Source of the DNA: Prolixibacteraceae bacterium
GTDB taxonomy: Bacteria; Bacteroidota; Bacteroidia; Bacteroidales; Prolixibacteraceae
Reading direction: 5' to 3'
DNA: 10,200 bases
Assembly (NCBI GenBank): GCA_023228025.1
Contig: JALOCD010000133.1
Span: 1 to 10,200, forward strand
Part shown: piece after piece, positions 1-5,838 of the stretch
How positions within the stretch are numbered: the first letter of the stretch is position 1
Layout: every line of letters begins with the position of its first letter
Made by a program: the position numbers and the translations under genes
Notes under the pieces: model-generated
Seen by the model: only the letters and a program-made list of their open reading frames with translations
Told to the model about the DNA's origin: nothing
Database searches by the model: none

Positions 1-15
1 GGGACCGGTGTTTTT
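1..15 (+). other. possible 3' half of a terminator cut by the window edge
   Basis: The window opens with a GC-rich stretch (GGGACCGGTG) followed at once by TTTTT. This is what the 3' arm and T-tract of a forward-strand intrinsic terminator look like when the 5' arm lies outside the window. The partner arm cannot be seen, so this is only a suggestion that a forward gene ends just left of base 1. Confidence 0.2.
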
Positions 16-19
16 ACTT

Positions 20-41
20 AAAAAACCTGGCTCGACAGGTT
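20..41 (-). terminator. hairpin with T-tract on the reverse strand
   Basis: AACCTG (24-29) and CAGGTT (36-41) are perfect inverted arms around a 6-base loop. Read on the reverse strand, the stem runs into six T residues (complement of 20-25), which is the form of an intrinsic terminator. The forward strand has no T-tract after the stem. No reverse-strand gene is visible to the right that it could end, so it may be a relic or may serve transcription entering from the repeats. Confidence 0.3.
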
Positions 42-117
42 ACGTATCCAAATCTCATCTTCTCATTTTCACATTATCTGGTTATTCCGTCCGTAACGAT
101 CGGTCCTGCTTTAGCAT

Positions 118-307
118 CAGTCAACCGCGGACGGCTCATCATTCATCATCCTCGACCCGGGGTGTCGCTCCTTCGTCGCTTTACCCCGGGTTATTCAAAG
201 TTAACCCCTCCGGGGTATGATTTGTGAATTCTCACCATGGTGGTCAAGAAATTTAAGATTGTGTGACTGCCAATTTTCACATTTTCCAATTTTCCAATTT
301 TCACATT
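118..307. repeat. interspersed GC-hairpin repeat, copy 1
   Basis: This is a non-coding unit repeated at 367-568 with high identity. In order it holds: a CAACCGCGGACGGCTCATC start; a hairpin with arms ACCCGGGGT (155-163) and ACCCCGGGT (183-191) around a loop containing CGCTCCTTCGTCGC; a small hairpin ACCCC-TCC-GGGGT (204-216); the palindrome CACCATGGTG (233-242); a conserved GTGTGACTGCC; and an AT-rich tail of iterated CCAATTTTC/ACATTTTC-like words to about 307. The short reading frames across it are in conflicting frames and strands and are not credible genes. It resembles the intergenic repeats common in Bacteroidetes genomes; the copy-to-copy comparison is direct, the wider family is from memory. 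Confidence 0.8.
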
Positions 308-310
308 ATT

Positions 311-340
311 TTTCGACCCTTCGACTTCGCTCAGGGACCG
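311..340. repeat. REP-like short palindromic element
   Basis: The core CCCTTCGACTTCGCTCAGGG (317-336) has complementary ends (CCCT/AGGG), and its reverse complement contains a small CGA-AG-TCG fold. I recall this core as a recurrent intergenic palindrome in many bacterial genomes, including Bacteroidetes, of the kind mobilised by REP-associated (IS200/IS605-like) tyrosine transposases. It lies exactly between the two copies of the longer repeat. No transposase gene is in the window. Confidence 0.6.
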
Positions 341-366
341 AAATTCATGCTATCACATACTTTCTG

Positions 367-568
367 CAGTCAACCGCGGACGGCTCATCCTTCATCCTTC
401 CCAACCCGGGGTATCGCTCCTTCGTCGCTTTACCCCGGGCTATCCCGCAGCTGCGGGATTTAACCCCTCCGGGGTATGATTTATGAAGTCTCACCATGGT
501 GGTCGAGAAATTTAGGATTGTGTGACTGCCAATTTTCACATTTCCCAATTTCCCAATTTTCACATTTC
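367..568. repeat. interspersed GC-hairpin repeat, copy 2
   Basis: This is the second direct copy of the unit at 118-307. It keeps the CAGTCAACCGCGGACGGCTCATC start, a hairpin with arms CCCGGGGTA (405-413) and TACCCCGGG (431-439), the ACCCC-TCC-GGGGT hairpin, the CACCATGGTG palindrome, GTGTGACTGCC and the CCAATTTTC/ACATTTCCC tail. It differs by scattered substitutions and by ten extra bases after the first hairpin, where an 18 bp palindrome replaces the ten bases of copy 1. It ends about 60 bases before the DUF2851 start codon, so it may form part of that gene's upstream region. Confidence 0.8.
442..459. repeat. perfect 18 bp palindrome inside repeat copy 2
   Basis: ATCCCGCAGCTGCGGGAT is its own reverse complement over all 18 bases. 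At the matching place in copy 1 (about 191-200) there is an unrelated ten-base stretch, so this palindrome is the main structural difference between the copies. It looks like a small replacement or insertion at the base of the large hairpin. Confidence 0.7.
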
Positions 569-622
569 CCAATTATCTTTCTTTTTCTCCTCAAAATCCC
601 GTAACTTATAGTGTCTGATATC

Positions 623-629
623 GAGGTGA
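623..629 (+). promoter_or_regulatory. Shine-Dalgarno-like site that decides the DUF2851 start
   Basis: GAGGTGA precedes the ATG at 632, with five bases between GAGG and the start codon, a near-ideal spacing. The in-frame GTG at 611 has no such site. Most other starts in the window lack a purine-rich site, as is usual in Bacteroidetes. Confidence 0.5.
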
Positions 630-631
630 AT

Positions 632-1909
632 ATGAAGGAAGATTTTCTCCATTTTCTGTGGAAAAACAGGCTGTTCGAACCTGAAAATCCTGTTACGACC
701 GAGGGCGAACCCATCGGGATCGTTTCAGTTGGGAGGCACAACATCCATGCCGGTCCCGATTTTTTTGATGCGCGTATCCGAATCGGGAAAACTCTCTGGG
801 CGGGCAATGTGGAGATCCACCTTAAGGCTTCAGACTGGAACCGGCATGGTCATCAAACTGATCCGCTTTACCGGAATATCATTTTGCATGTGGTGGCGGA
901 AAACGATGGTGTTGTCTGCAACAATGCCGGGGTCTCTATCCCAACACTCCAAATAGGTTGGCCTTTGTGGGTCGAATACAATTACAAAGCCTTGATGCAG
1001 CAGCACGACTGGGTCAATTGCGCCTCTCAGCTGAACAAAATCGACCCCTTCAGAATCCGGTTTTTCCTGAATGGATTGGCCATCGAACGATTGCAACAAA
1101 AAATTGGCGCTATGGAAAAATTGCTGGAAGGGTCGAAGGGCGATTGGAGCGAAACCTTTTACCTTTTTCTGGCCAGAAGTTTCGGTTTCAGGCAAAACGG
1201 TGATCCTTTCGAGATGCTGGCGAGGTCCCTGCCGCTGACAATTCTTCAAAAACACCACGATCAACTCTTTCAGCTTGAAGCGCTCTTATTTGGACAGGCT
1301 GGGTTGCTGGGTGATTTGTTGTATGAGGAAGAGCATCCGGTTGCATTGCACAGGGAGCATGAATTCCTTTCAGGCAAATACGGACTCAAACCAATCCCCG
1401 GTCATCTCTGGAAATTCATGCGCATGCACCCCCTGAATTTTCCCACCATCAGGCTGGCCCAGTTCGCGGGATTGCTGAAAAGTTGCGGCGCGCTCTTCCC
1501 AACGGTCATCAGGATGGAAACCGTCGATGATTATCGTTCCCTCTTCAGGACTGAGACTTCAGGGTACTGGGACAGTCACTATACCTTTCTGAAAACCTCC
1601 CTTCACCAAAAGAAAGAGATGGGGGAGGAGTCATTTCAACTAATATTGGTCAATGTGCTGGCGCCTTTTCTTTTCCTGTATGGCGAGCGAAACAACAAAC
1701 CAGAGCTAAAAGAGCGTGCTTTGATCATATTGGAAGAGCTGCCCTCCGAAAATAACACTATTCTTCGACATTGGGCCTCGGCCGGCATCTCCTCTTGTAA
1801 TGCACTCGAATCGCAAGCCCTGATACATTTACACCACGAGTATTGTGAAACCAGGAGATGTCTGGAGTGTAGCATAGGGCAGAAGTTGATAACACATAGT
1901 GATTCATAG
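632..1909 (+). CDS. DUF2851 family protein, function unknown
   Basis: This encodes a 425-residue cytosolic protein; no signal peptide or membrane segment is visible. I recognise the Bacteroidetes family DUF2851 from its N-terminal block: KEDFLHFLWKNRLF, then HAGPDFFDARI, WAGNVEIH, SDWNRHGH and YRNIILHVV. Numbered from Met 632, the block puts Asp43 (GPDF) about 18 residues before Glu61-Ile-His63, a spacing reminiscent of a PD-(D/E)xK nuclease core with His in place of Lys. The C-terminus has four Cys (389, 405, 410, 413; C-x15-C-x4-C-x2-C), which could bind a metal or Fe-S cluster. Both functional readings are inference; the family has no established activity that I know. I chose ATG 632 over GTG 611 because relatives, as I recall them, start just before the LLHYVWKHK-like block and a ribosome-binding site lies at 623-629. 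GTG 611 would add seven residues. It stands alone, with no co-directional neighbour close enough to be an evident operon partner. Confidence 0.85.
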   Translation: MKEDFLHFLWKNRLFEPENPVTTEGEPIGIVSVGRHNIHAGPDFFDARIRIGKTLWAGNVEIHLKASDWNRHGHQTDPLYRNIILHVVAENDGVVCNNAGVSIPTLQIGWPLWVEYNYKALMQQHDWVNCASQLNKIDPFRIRFFLNGLAIERLQQKIGAMEKLLEGSKGDWSETFYLFLARSFGFRQNGDPFEMLARSLPLTILQKHHDQLFQLEALLFGQAGLLGDLLYEEEHPVALHREHEFLSGKYGLKPIPGHLWKFMRMHPLNFPTIRLAQFAGLLKSCGALFPTVIRMETVDDYRSLFRTETSGYWDSHYTFLKTSLHQKKEMGEESFQLILVNVLAPFLFLYGERNNKPELKERALIILEELPSENNTILRHWASAGISSCNALESQALIHLHHEYCETRRCLECSIGQKLITHSDS

Positions 1910-1917
1910 TAAACAGG

Positions 1918-1940
1918 ATCAGGTGCCAATCTCCTGATTT
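1918..1940 (+). terminator. weak terminator-like hairpin after the DUF2851 gene
   Basis: ATCAGG (1918-1923) pairs with CCTGAT (1933-1938) around a nine-base loop, nine bases after the stop codon. Only a short, interrupted T-run follows (TTTATAG), so termination would be inefficient. Its place right after the gene is the main support. Confidence 0.35.
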
Positions 1941-1952
1941 ATAGTCGTATAA

Positions 1953-2200
1953 TTTTATTTGCCCGTCAGGGCATTAAGCTTCATAGAAAAGGGAATTTAG
2001 GAGATCAATTTCCCCGAATGGGGATAAACAAATAGTTAAGAAGTCGATTTAGTGTTTGGTATTTGTTAAATTGAGAAAACCATTTCAGTTCTATGTTCGA
2101 AATTTTAGTGATTATCATATTGTTTATCCCCTCTGGGGAAATGGCTTTCTAGGCTATGTTCATTCTATTGAGCTTGATGCCCTGACGGGCAAATTAAAAG
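1953..2200. repeat. fold-back (MITE-like) element with long imperfect inverted arms
   Basis: The two ends are inverted copies. TTTGCCCGTCAGGGCATTAA on the left (from 1958) is matched by the reverse complement of the right end (to about 2193) with one mismatch in the core. Inside these, CCCCGAATGGGGATAAACAA (2012-2031) is matched in reverse complement by TTGTTTATCCCCTCTGGGG (2120-2138). Arms span about 1953-2036 and 2113-2200, with a weakly matched stretch between the two conserved blocks and an asymmetric centre. Each block also holds its own small hairpin (GCCC-GTCA-GGGC; CCCC-GAAT-GGGG). No transposase is encoded. The element fills most of the gap between the DUF2851 gene and rpsO. I infer a non-autonomous mobile or decayed element; I did not see clear target-site duplications. 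Confidence 0.65.
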
Positions 2201-2245
2201 GGATATGTCTTACTTTTGCTTCCCAAATAAAAGATTAAAAGCCAC

Positions 2246-2276
2246 TTGCAAGTGTTGTGATTATTCCTTACTTTTG
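2246..2276 (+). promoter_or_regulatory. Bacteroidetes-type promoter for rpsO
   Basis: TACTTTTG (2269-2276) is a full match to the Bacteroidetes -7 consensus TAnnTTTG. A TTG at 2246-2248 lies 20 bases upstream, suitable for the -33 element. Transcription would begin near 2283 and give a leader of about 75 bases before the rpsO start. A second copy of CTTACTTTTG lies at 2209-2218, just outside the fold-back element, but it has no matching TTG at the right distance. Confidence 0.55.
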
Positions 2277-2293
2277 TCCCCAATTAATACCGA

Positions 2294-2328
2294 ACCGTTG
2301 CGATCGAACACGAATCCTGCGGAGCGGT
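2294..2328 (+). promoter_or_regulatory. possible structured leader of rpsO
   Basis: Within the predicted rpsO leader, ACCGTT (2294-2299) can pair with AGCGGT (2323-2328), including one G-T wobble, with two further pairs inside after a mismatch. Ribosomal protein S15 represses its own translation through leader structures in several phyla, and these structures differ between phyla. This hairpin is a candidate for that role. The pairing is seen; the regulatory role is inference. Confidence 0.3.
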
Positions 2329-2356
2329 CATTGTATCACTGATAAAACAATTAGTT

Positions 2357-2626
2357 ATGTATTTGAATCCTGAGATTAAAAAGACATTTTTCGAGAAGTA
2401 TGGCAAGAGCGCTACCGACACCGGCACCTCGGAAGGACAAATCGCCCTTTTCTCACACCGCATCAACCACCTGACAGAGCACCTGAAAGCCAACAAAAAA
2501 GATTTCAGTACCCAACGTGCCCTGATCTCCATGGTAGGTAAACGTCGTTCTTTGCTCGATTATCTGAAACGCAAAGACATTGAACGCTATCGTACCATTA
2601 TCAAAGAATTAAATCTTCGTAAATAA
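2357..2626 (+). CDS. rpsO: 30S ribosomal protein S15
   Basis: An 89-residue protein, the normal length for S15. This primary rRNA-binding protein contacts the central domain of 16S rRNA (helices 20-22) and helps assemble the 30S platform. The sequence carries the family core: TGTSEGQIA (22-30), then the H-L-K-x3-KD segment (42-49), STQRALISMVGKRRSLLDYL (51-70) and KRKDIERY. It aligns without gaps to what I recall of E. coli S15 from residue 20 onward; Thr52 stands where most S15 proteins have Ser. ATG 2357 gives the expected N-terminus and has no Shine-Dalgarno sequence, as is common in Bacteroidetes. It has its own promoter-like site upstream, a terminator 12 bases after the stop, and pnp next, the same rpsO-pnp order known from many bacteria. 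Confidence 0.97.
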   Translation: MYLNPEIKKTFFEKYGKSATDTGTSEGQIALFSHRINHLTEHLKANKKDFSTQRALISMVGKRRSLLDYLKRKDIERYRTIIKELNLRK

Positions 2627-2638
2627 GCGAACAACCTC

Positions 2639-2666
2639 AAAAGGCAATTTTCGGATTGCCTTTTTT
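2639..2666 (+). terminator. intrinsic terminator after rpsO
   Basis: AAAAGGCAAT (2639-2648) and ATTGCCTTTT (2655-2664) form a perfect ten-base stem around a six-base loop, followed by a T-run. The A- and T-tracts make it potentially bidirectional, but its position points to rpsO. It separates most rpsO transcripts from pnp, though read-through is likely because no clear promoter is seen for pnp. Confidence 0.85.
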
Positions 2667-2727
2667 GCATCTTTTAATTCTGTTCATCCCCTTTTTTTTA
2701 GAATAACAATTTAATTGGTTACGAAAT

Positions 2728-4998
2728 ATGTACAAAGCTATAAATAAGACTATTGATCTGGGCGATGGCCGTACAATCCAGATTGAGACCGGTAAACTGG
2801 CCAAGCAGGCCGACGGTGCAGTTGTGGTAAAAATGGGTGATACCATGTTGCTTGCGACTGTTGTTTCGGCTAATGAAGCAGCTGCAAACGTTGATTTCAT
2901 GCCGCTTTCGGTCGATTACCGCGAGAAATTCTCCGCAGCGGGCAGATTCCCGGGTGGTTTCATGAAAAGGGAAGCTCGTCCGTCGGACGATGAGATTCTG
3001 ATCGCCCGTTTGGTCGATCGCGCTTTGCGTCCGCTTTTCCCTGAAGATTACCATGCGGAAACTGCGGTAATGATCACGTTGATTTCTTCGGGCAAGAACG
3101 AAATGCCTGATTCACTTGCAGGATTGGCTGCCTCCGCAGCGATTGCCGTTTCAAACGTTCCGTTTAACGGCTCTATCTCTGAAGTTCGTGTAGCTCGTAT
3201 CAAAGGGAATTTCGTTATCAACCCATCGGCAGAACAACTTGCTGATGCCGATATTGATATCATGGTTGGTGCATCGTACGACAACATCATGATGGTCGAA
3301 GGCGAAATGGACGAGGTTTCTGAAGAGGAGATGCTCGAAGCCATTAAAATTGCCCACGACAACATCAAGGTTCACTGCAAGATTCAGGAAGAACTTGCTG
3401 CAGAAGTCGGTGTTGCGAAGCGCACCTATTGCCACGAGGAGAACGACGAGACACTTCGCGACGAAGTCTGGAAAGGCACTTATGACAAAGTATACAAAGT
3501 TGCCCGCTCCCTGATCAACGACAAACACCTGCGTTACGACTCTTTCGCACAAATTAAGGAGGAGTTTACAACCGCATATAGCGAGGGCAAAGAGGCCAGC
3601 GATGTCAACAAGACTTTGATCGCAAAATATTACCACGATGTTGAGAAGGAGGCCATGCGCCGCATGATCCTCGACGAAGGTGTTCGTCTCGATGGTCGTT
3701 CGACCACCGAAATTCGGGCAATCTGGGGGGAGGTTGATTACCTGCCGGGATCGCACGGATCTTCCATTTTCACCCGCGGCGAAACCCAATCATTGAGCAG
3801 CGTTACCCTTGGTACCAAGATGGATGAGAAAATCATCGACAACGTTACCTTCAAAGGCAAAGAGCGCTTTTTGCTGCACTACAACTTTCCACCCTTCAGT
3901 ACGGGTGAAGCCAAAACGCCAAGAGGCCTTTCGCGCCGCGAAATCGGTCATGGAAACCTGGCGCACCGTGCACTGAAAAGAATGATTCCTGAGGGATTCC
4001 CTTACATTGTTCGTATCGTATCAGATATTTTGGAGTCCAATGGTTCTTCCTCTATGGCCACTGTCTGTGCCGGAACGATGGCCATGCTGGATGCCGGTAT
4101 TAACATGAAACGTCCTGTTTCGGGTATTGCCATGGGTCTGATCACCGACAAAAAATCGGATAAATTCGCAGTCCTTTCCGATATTCTTGGAGACGAAGAT
4201 CACCTTGGTGACATGGACTTCAAGGTTACCGGAACCAAAAAGGGAATCACCGCCACCCAGATGGATATCAAAGTTGACGGTCTGTCGTATGAAGTGCTTT
4301 CAAAAGCTTTGGCCCAGGCAAAACAAGGCCGTGAGCACATCATGGGCAAAATTTTGGAGGTGATCAGTATTCCTCGCGAAGATTATAAGCCAAACGTTCC
4401 CCGCATCGTGAAGATGACCATTCCGAAAGATATGATCGGTCCTGTAATTGGTCCCGGCGGAAAAATTATCCAGCAGATCCAGGCCGATACAAAAGCCACC
4501 ATCGCCATCGAAGAGATCGACGACTTGGGCTATGTCGAAATCAGCGCTCCTGATAAGTCATCCATCGATGCAGCAGTTGCACGGATCCGGGCCATCGTTG
4601 CCCTTCCCGAGCCGGGAGAGGTGTACGAAGGAAAGGTGAAATCTATTGTCCAGTTCGGCGCTTTTATCGAAATTATGCCTGGCAAGGAGGGATTGCTTCA
4701 CGTTTCTGAGTTCGACTGGAAAAGAATCGACAAACCAGAGGATGTGCTAAGTGTTGGCGATATTGTTAAGGTTAAATTACTTGAAGTCGAGCAACGTACC
4801 GGGAAATTGAAACTTTCCATGAAAGCACTGATGCCAAAACCGGAAGGTTTTGTTGAAAGGGAGCAGGGACGCGGTGATCGTGATCATGGACGTGGGGGCG
4901 AAAGGGACCACGGACGCGGAGAGAGACAGCAATATCACAGCGATGAACCAAAAGCCCCGACCCACAGTCATTCACTCAAAAAGCCGAATCAGGAATAA
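2728..4998 (+). CDS. pnp: polyribonucleotide nucleotidyltransferase (PNPase)
   Basis: A 756-residue 3'-to-5' phosphorolytic exoribonuclease that uses phosphate to release nucleoside diphosphates; it normally works as a cytosolic homotrimer in mRNA decay. In order it has a first RNase PH-like domain (from about residue 10, with FSAAGRFPGGFMKRE), an all-helical linker, the catalytic second RNase PH domain (about 320-550), a KH domain (about 560-620, GPGG loop at 575-578) and an S1 domain (about 629-700). In the active core, SNGSSS (437-442) should bind phosphate. Asp491, Asp497 and Lys499 in the DEDHLGDMDFK block match E. coli Asp486, Asp492 and Lys494. The tail after about 700 is rich in Arg, Gly, Asp and His, with RDHGRG present twice, and is probably disordered and RNA-binding. 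ATG 2728 is the natural start; there is no purine-rich site and no clear promoter in the 60 bases after the rpsO terminator. Confidence 0.98.
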   Translation: MYKAINKTIDLGDGRTIQIETGKLAKQADGAVVVKMGDTMLLATVVSANEAAANVDFMPLSVDYREKFSAAGRFPGGFMKREARPSDDEILIARLVDRALRPLFPEDYHAETAVMITLISSGKNEMPDSLAGLAASAAIAVSNVPFNGSISEVRVARIKGNFVINPSAEQLADADIDIMVGASYDNIMMVEGEMDEVSEEEMLEAIKIAHDNIKVHCKIQEELAAEVGVAKRTYCHEENDETLRDEVWKGTYDKVYKVARSLINDKHLRYDSFAQIKEEFTTAYSEGKEASDVNKTLIAKYYHDVEKEAMRRMILDEGVRLDGRSTTEIRAIWGEVDYLPGSHGSSIFTRGETQSLSSVTLGTKMDEKIIDNVTFKGKERFLLHYNFPPFSTGEAKTPRGLSRREIGHGNLAHRALKRMIPEGFPYIVRIVSDILESNGSSSMATVCAGTMAMLDAGINMKRPVSGIAMGLITDKKSDKFAVLSDILGDEDHLGDMDFKVTGTKKGITATQMDIKVDGLSYEVLSKALAQAKQGREHIMGKILEVISIPREDYKPNVPRIVKMTIPKDMIGPVIGPGGKIIQQIQADTKATIAIEEIDDLGYVEISAPDKSSIDAAVARIRAIVALPEPGEVYEGKVKSIVQFGAFIEIMPGKEGLLHVSEFDWKRIDKPEDVLSVGDIVKVKLLEVEQRTGKLKLSMKALMPKPEGFVEREQGRGDRDHGRGGERDHGRGERQQYHSDEPKAPTHSHSLKKPNQE

Positions 4999-5021
4999 AA
5001 ATTTCTACCATAAGTTTTAAG

Positions 5022-5046
5022 TGCCCGTTTCCAGCGGGCATTTTTT
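5022..5046 (+). terminator. intrinsic terminator after pnp
   Basis: TGCCCG (5022-5027) and CGGGCA (5035-5040) form a six-base GC-rich stem around a seven-base loop, followed directly by six T residues. It lies 23 bases past the pnp stop and should end the rpsO-pnp transcript. Confidence 0.85.
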
Positions 5047-5086
5047 ATTTTACTTTTAGGGATTCAACCTTAGAATTTCAATTAGG

Positions 5087-5737
5087 ATGATGAACCATGA
5101 TTTTCTGGTCATTGAGGGGAATATTGGCGCCGGTAAAACAACTTTTGCCAGGATGCTGGGTGAGGAATTTGATGCCAAACTGATTCTTGAACAATTTGCT
5201 GAGAATCCATTTCTACCAAAATTTTACAAGGATCCGGAAAAATACTCTTTCCCGCTGGAACTCTCGTTCTTGGCCGAAAGGTATGGTCAACTGAAGAATA
5301 ATCTGGCAAACAGGGACCTGTTCCATCAGCACACCATTGCAGATTACTACTTCATGAAGTCACTCATTTTTGCCCAGAATACCCTGGCACAAGATGAGTA
5401 CAACCTCTATCGCAATTTCTTTGACATTATTTACGAACGGTTGCCAAAACCTGATCTTTTTGTCTATCTGCATTTGCCTGAAGAGTTGCTGATCGTCAAC
5501 ATCAGGAAGCGCGGCAGGGCCTATGAACAATCCATCGAAGCAGACTACCTGAAAAAAATCAGGGAGGGATATTTTACCTTTTTCAGCCAGCAGAATGATT
5601 TTCCGGTTTTGATCGTCGATACCTCAGCAATTGATTTTGTAGCATCCAGTGACCACTATCGAATGCTTCGTGATTTGGTAACCAGCCCCGTCGAATGGAC
5701 AGGTATCCGAAGGGAAATATTACTTCCGGAATTTTAA
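5087..5737 (+). CDS. deoxynucleoside kinase (dAK/dGK-like)
   Basis: A 216-residue cytosolic kinase of the deoxynucleoside kinase family, which transfers the gamma phosphate of ATP to the 5' hydroxyl of a deoxynucleoside in the salvage pathway. Visible signatures are the P-loop GNIGAGKTT (11-19), the family segment EQFAENPFLPKFY followed by FPLELSFLAERY, and a LID region with RKRGRAYE (140-147). The stretch where many relatives carry a (D/E)RS-type motif reads TIADYYFMKSLIFA here, so the usual Arg is not obvious. Substrate preference (dA, dG or other) cannot be read from the sequence. In several Bacteroidetes such kinases sit near folK, but no folK is seen here. Two adjacent ATGs (5087, 5090) are possible starts; AGG directly before 5087 is too close to be a good ribosome-binding site for it. 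It lies 40 bases after the pnp terminator and is followed by a promoter for the next gene, so it is probably its own unit. Confidence 0.93.
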   Translation: MMNHDFLVIEGNIGAGKTTFARMLGEEFDAKLILEQFAENPFLPKFYKDPEKYSFPLELSFLAERYGQLKNNLANRDLFHQHTIADYYFMKSLIFAQNTLAQDEYNLYRNFFDIIYERLPKPDLFVYLHLPEELLIVNIRKRGRAYEQSIEADYLKKIREGYFTFFSQQNDFPVLIVDTSAIDFVASSDHYRMLRDLVTSPVEWTGIRREILLPEF

Positions 5738-5755
5738 CAATTAACAAATATTCAC

Positions 5756-5785
5756 TTTTGTATTCATGGGAAATGCTTATTTTTA
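5756..5785 (+). promoter_or_regulatory. Bacteroidetes-type promoter for the lipoprotein gene
   Basis: TTTTG (5756-5760) is followed after 17 bases by TATTTTTA (5778-5785), which matches the TAnnTTTG consensus at all but the last base. Transcription would start near 5792 and leave a leader of about 47 bases. It lies in the 101-base gap between the kinase and the lipoprotein genes. Confidence 0.45.
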
Positions 5786-5838
5786 GCCCTTAAATCTCAA
5801 ATTATCAATTACAACTCATATTAAATTACAGTCATTTT

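Noticed and set aside
20..80. tRNA or other structured RNA gene near the left edge
   Set aside because: Only one short hairpin is present; no cloverleaf, T-loop GTTCRA or CCA-like end is seen.
8..486. Several short forward reading frames (60-90 residues) across the left-end repeats
   Set aside because: They lie in repeated hairpin DNA, overlap each other in different frames, contain low-complexity Ser/Phe/His stretches, and resemble no family I know.
118..568. CRISPR array
   Set aside because: There are only two long, near-identical units with no short regular repeat-spacer pattern and no cas genes.
345..807. Reverse reading frames with GKCENWEIGK-like repeats
   Set aside because: The peptide repeat is a translation of the CCAATTTTC microsatellite, and the frame runs into the DUF2851 gene on the other strand.
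2056..2238. A 60-residue forward frame before rpsO
   Set aside because: It begins in the centre of the fold-back element and reads through its right inverted arm; it has no ribosome-binding site or recognisable family.
2637..2900. Reverse frame over the rpsO-pnp gap
   Set aside because: It crosses the rpsO terminator and the pnp start and shows no protein family features.
3151..3789. A 212-residue reverse frame inside pnp
   Set aside because: It lies wholly antisense to conserved PNPase sequence and has no family features; it is a shadow of biased codon use.
5051..5058. TACTTTTA as a promoter for the deoxynucleoside kinase
   Set aside because: It overlaps the end of the pnp terminator T-tract region, misses the final G of the consensus and has no convincing TTG upstream, so it was not listed.
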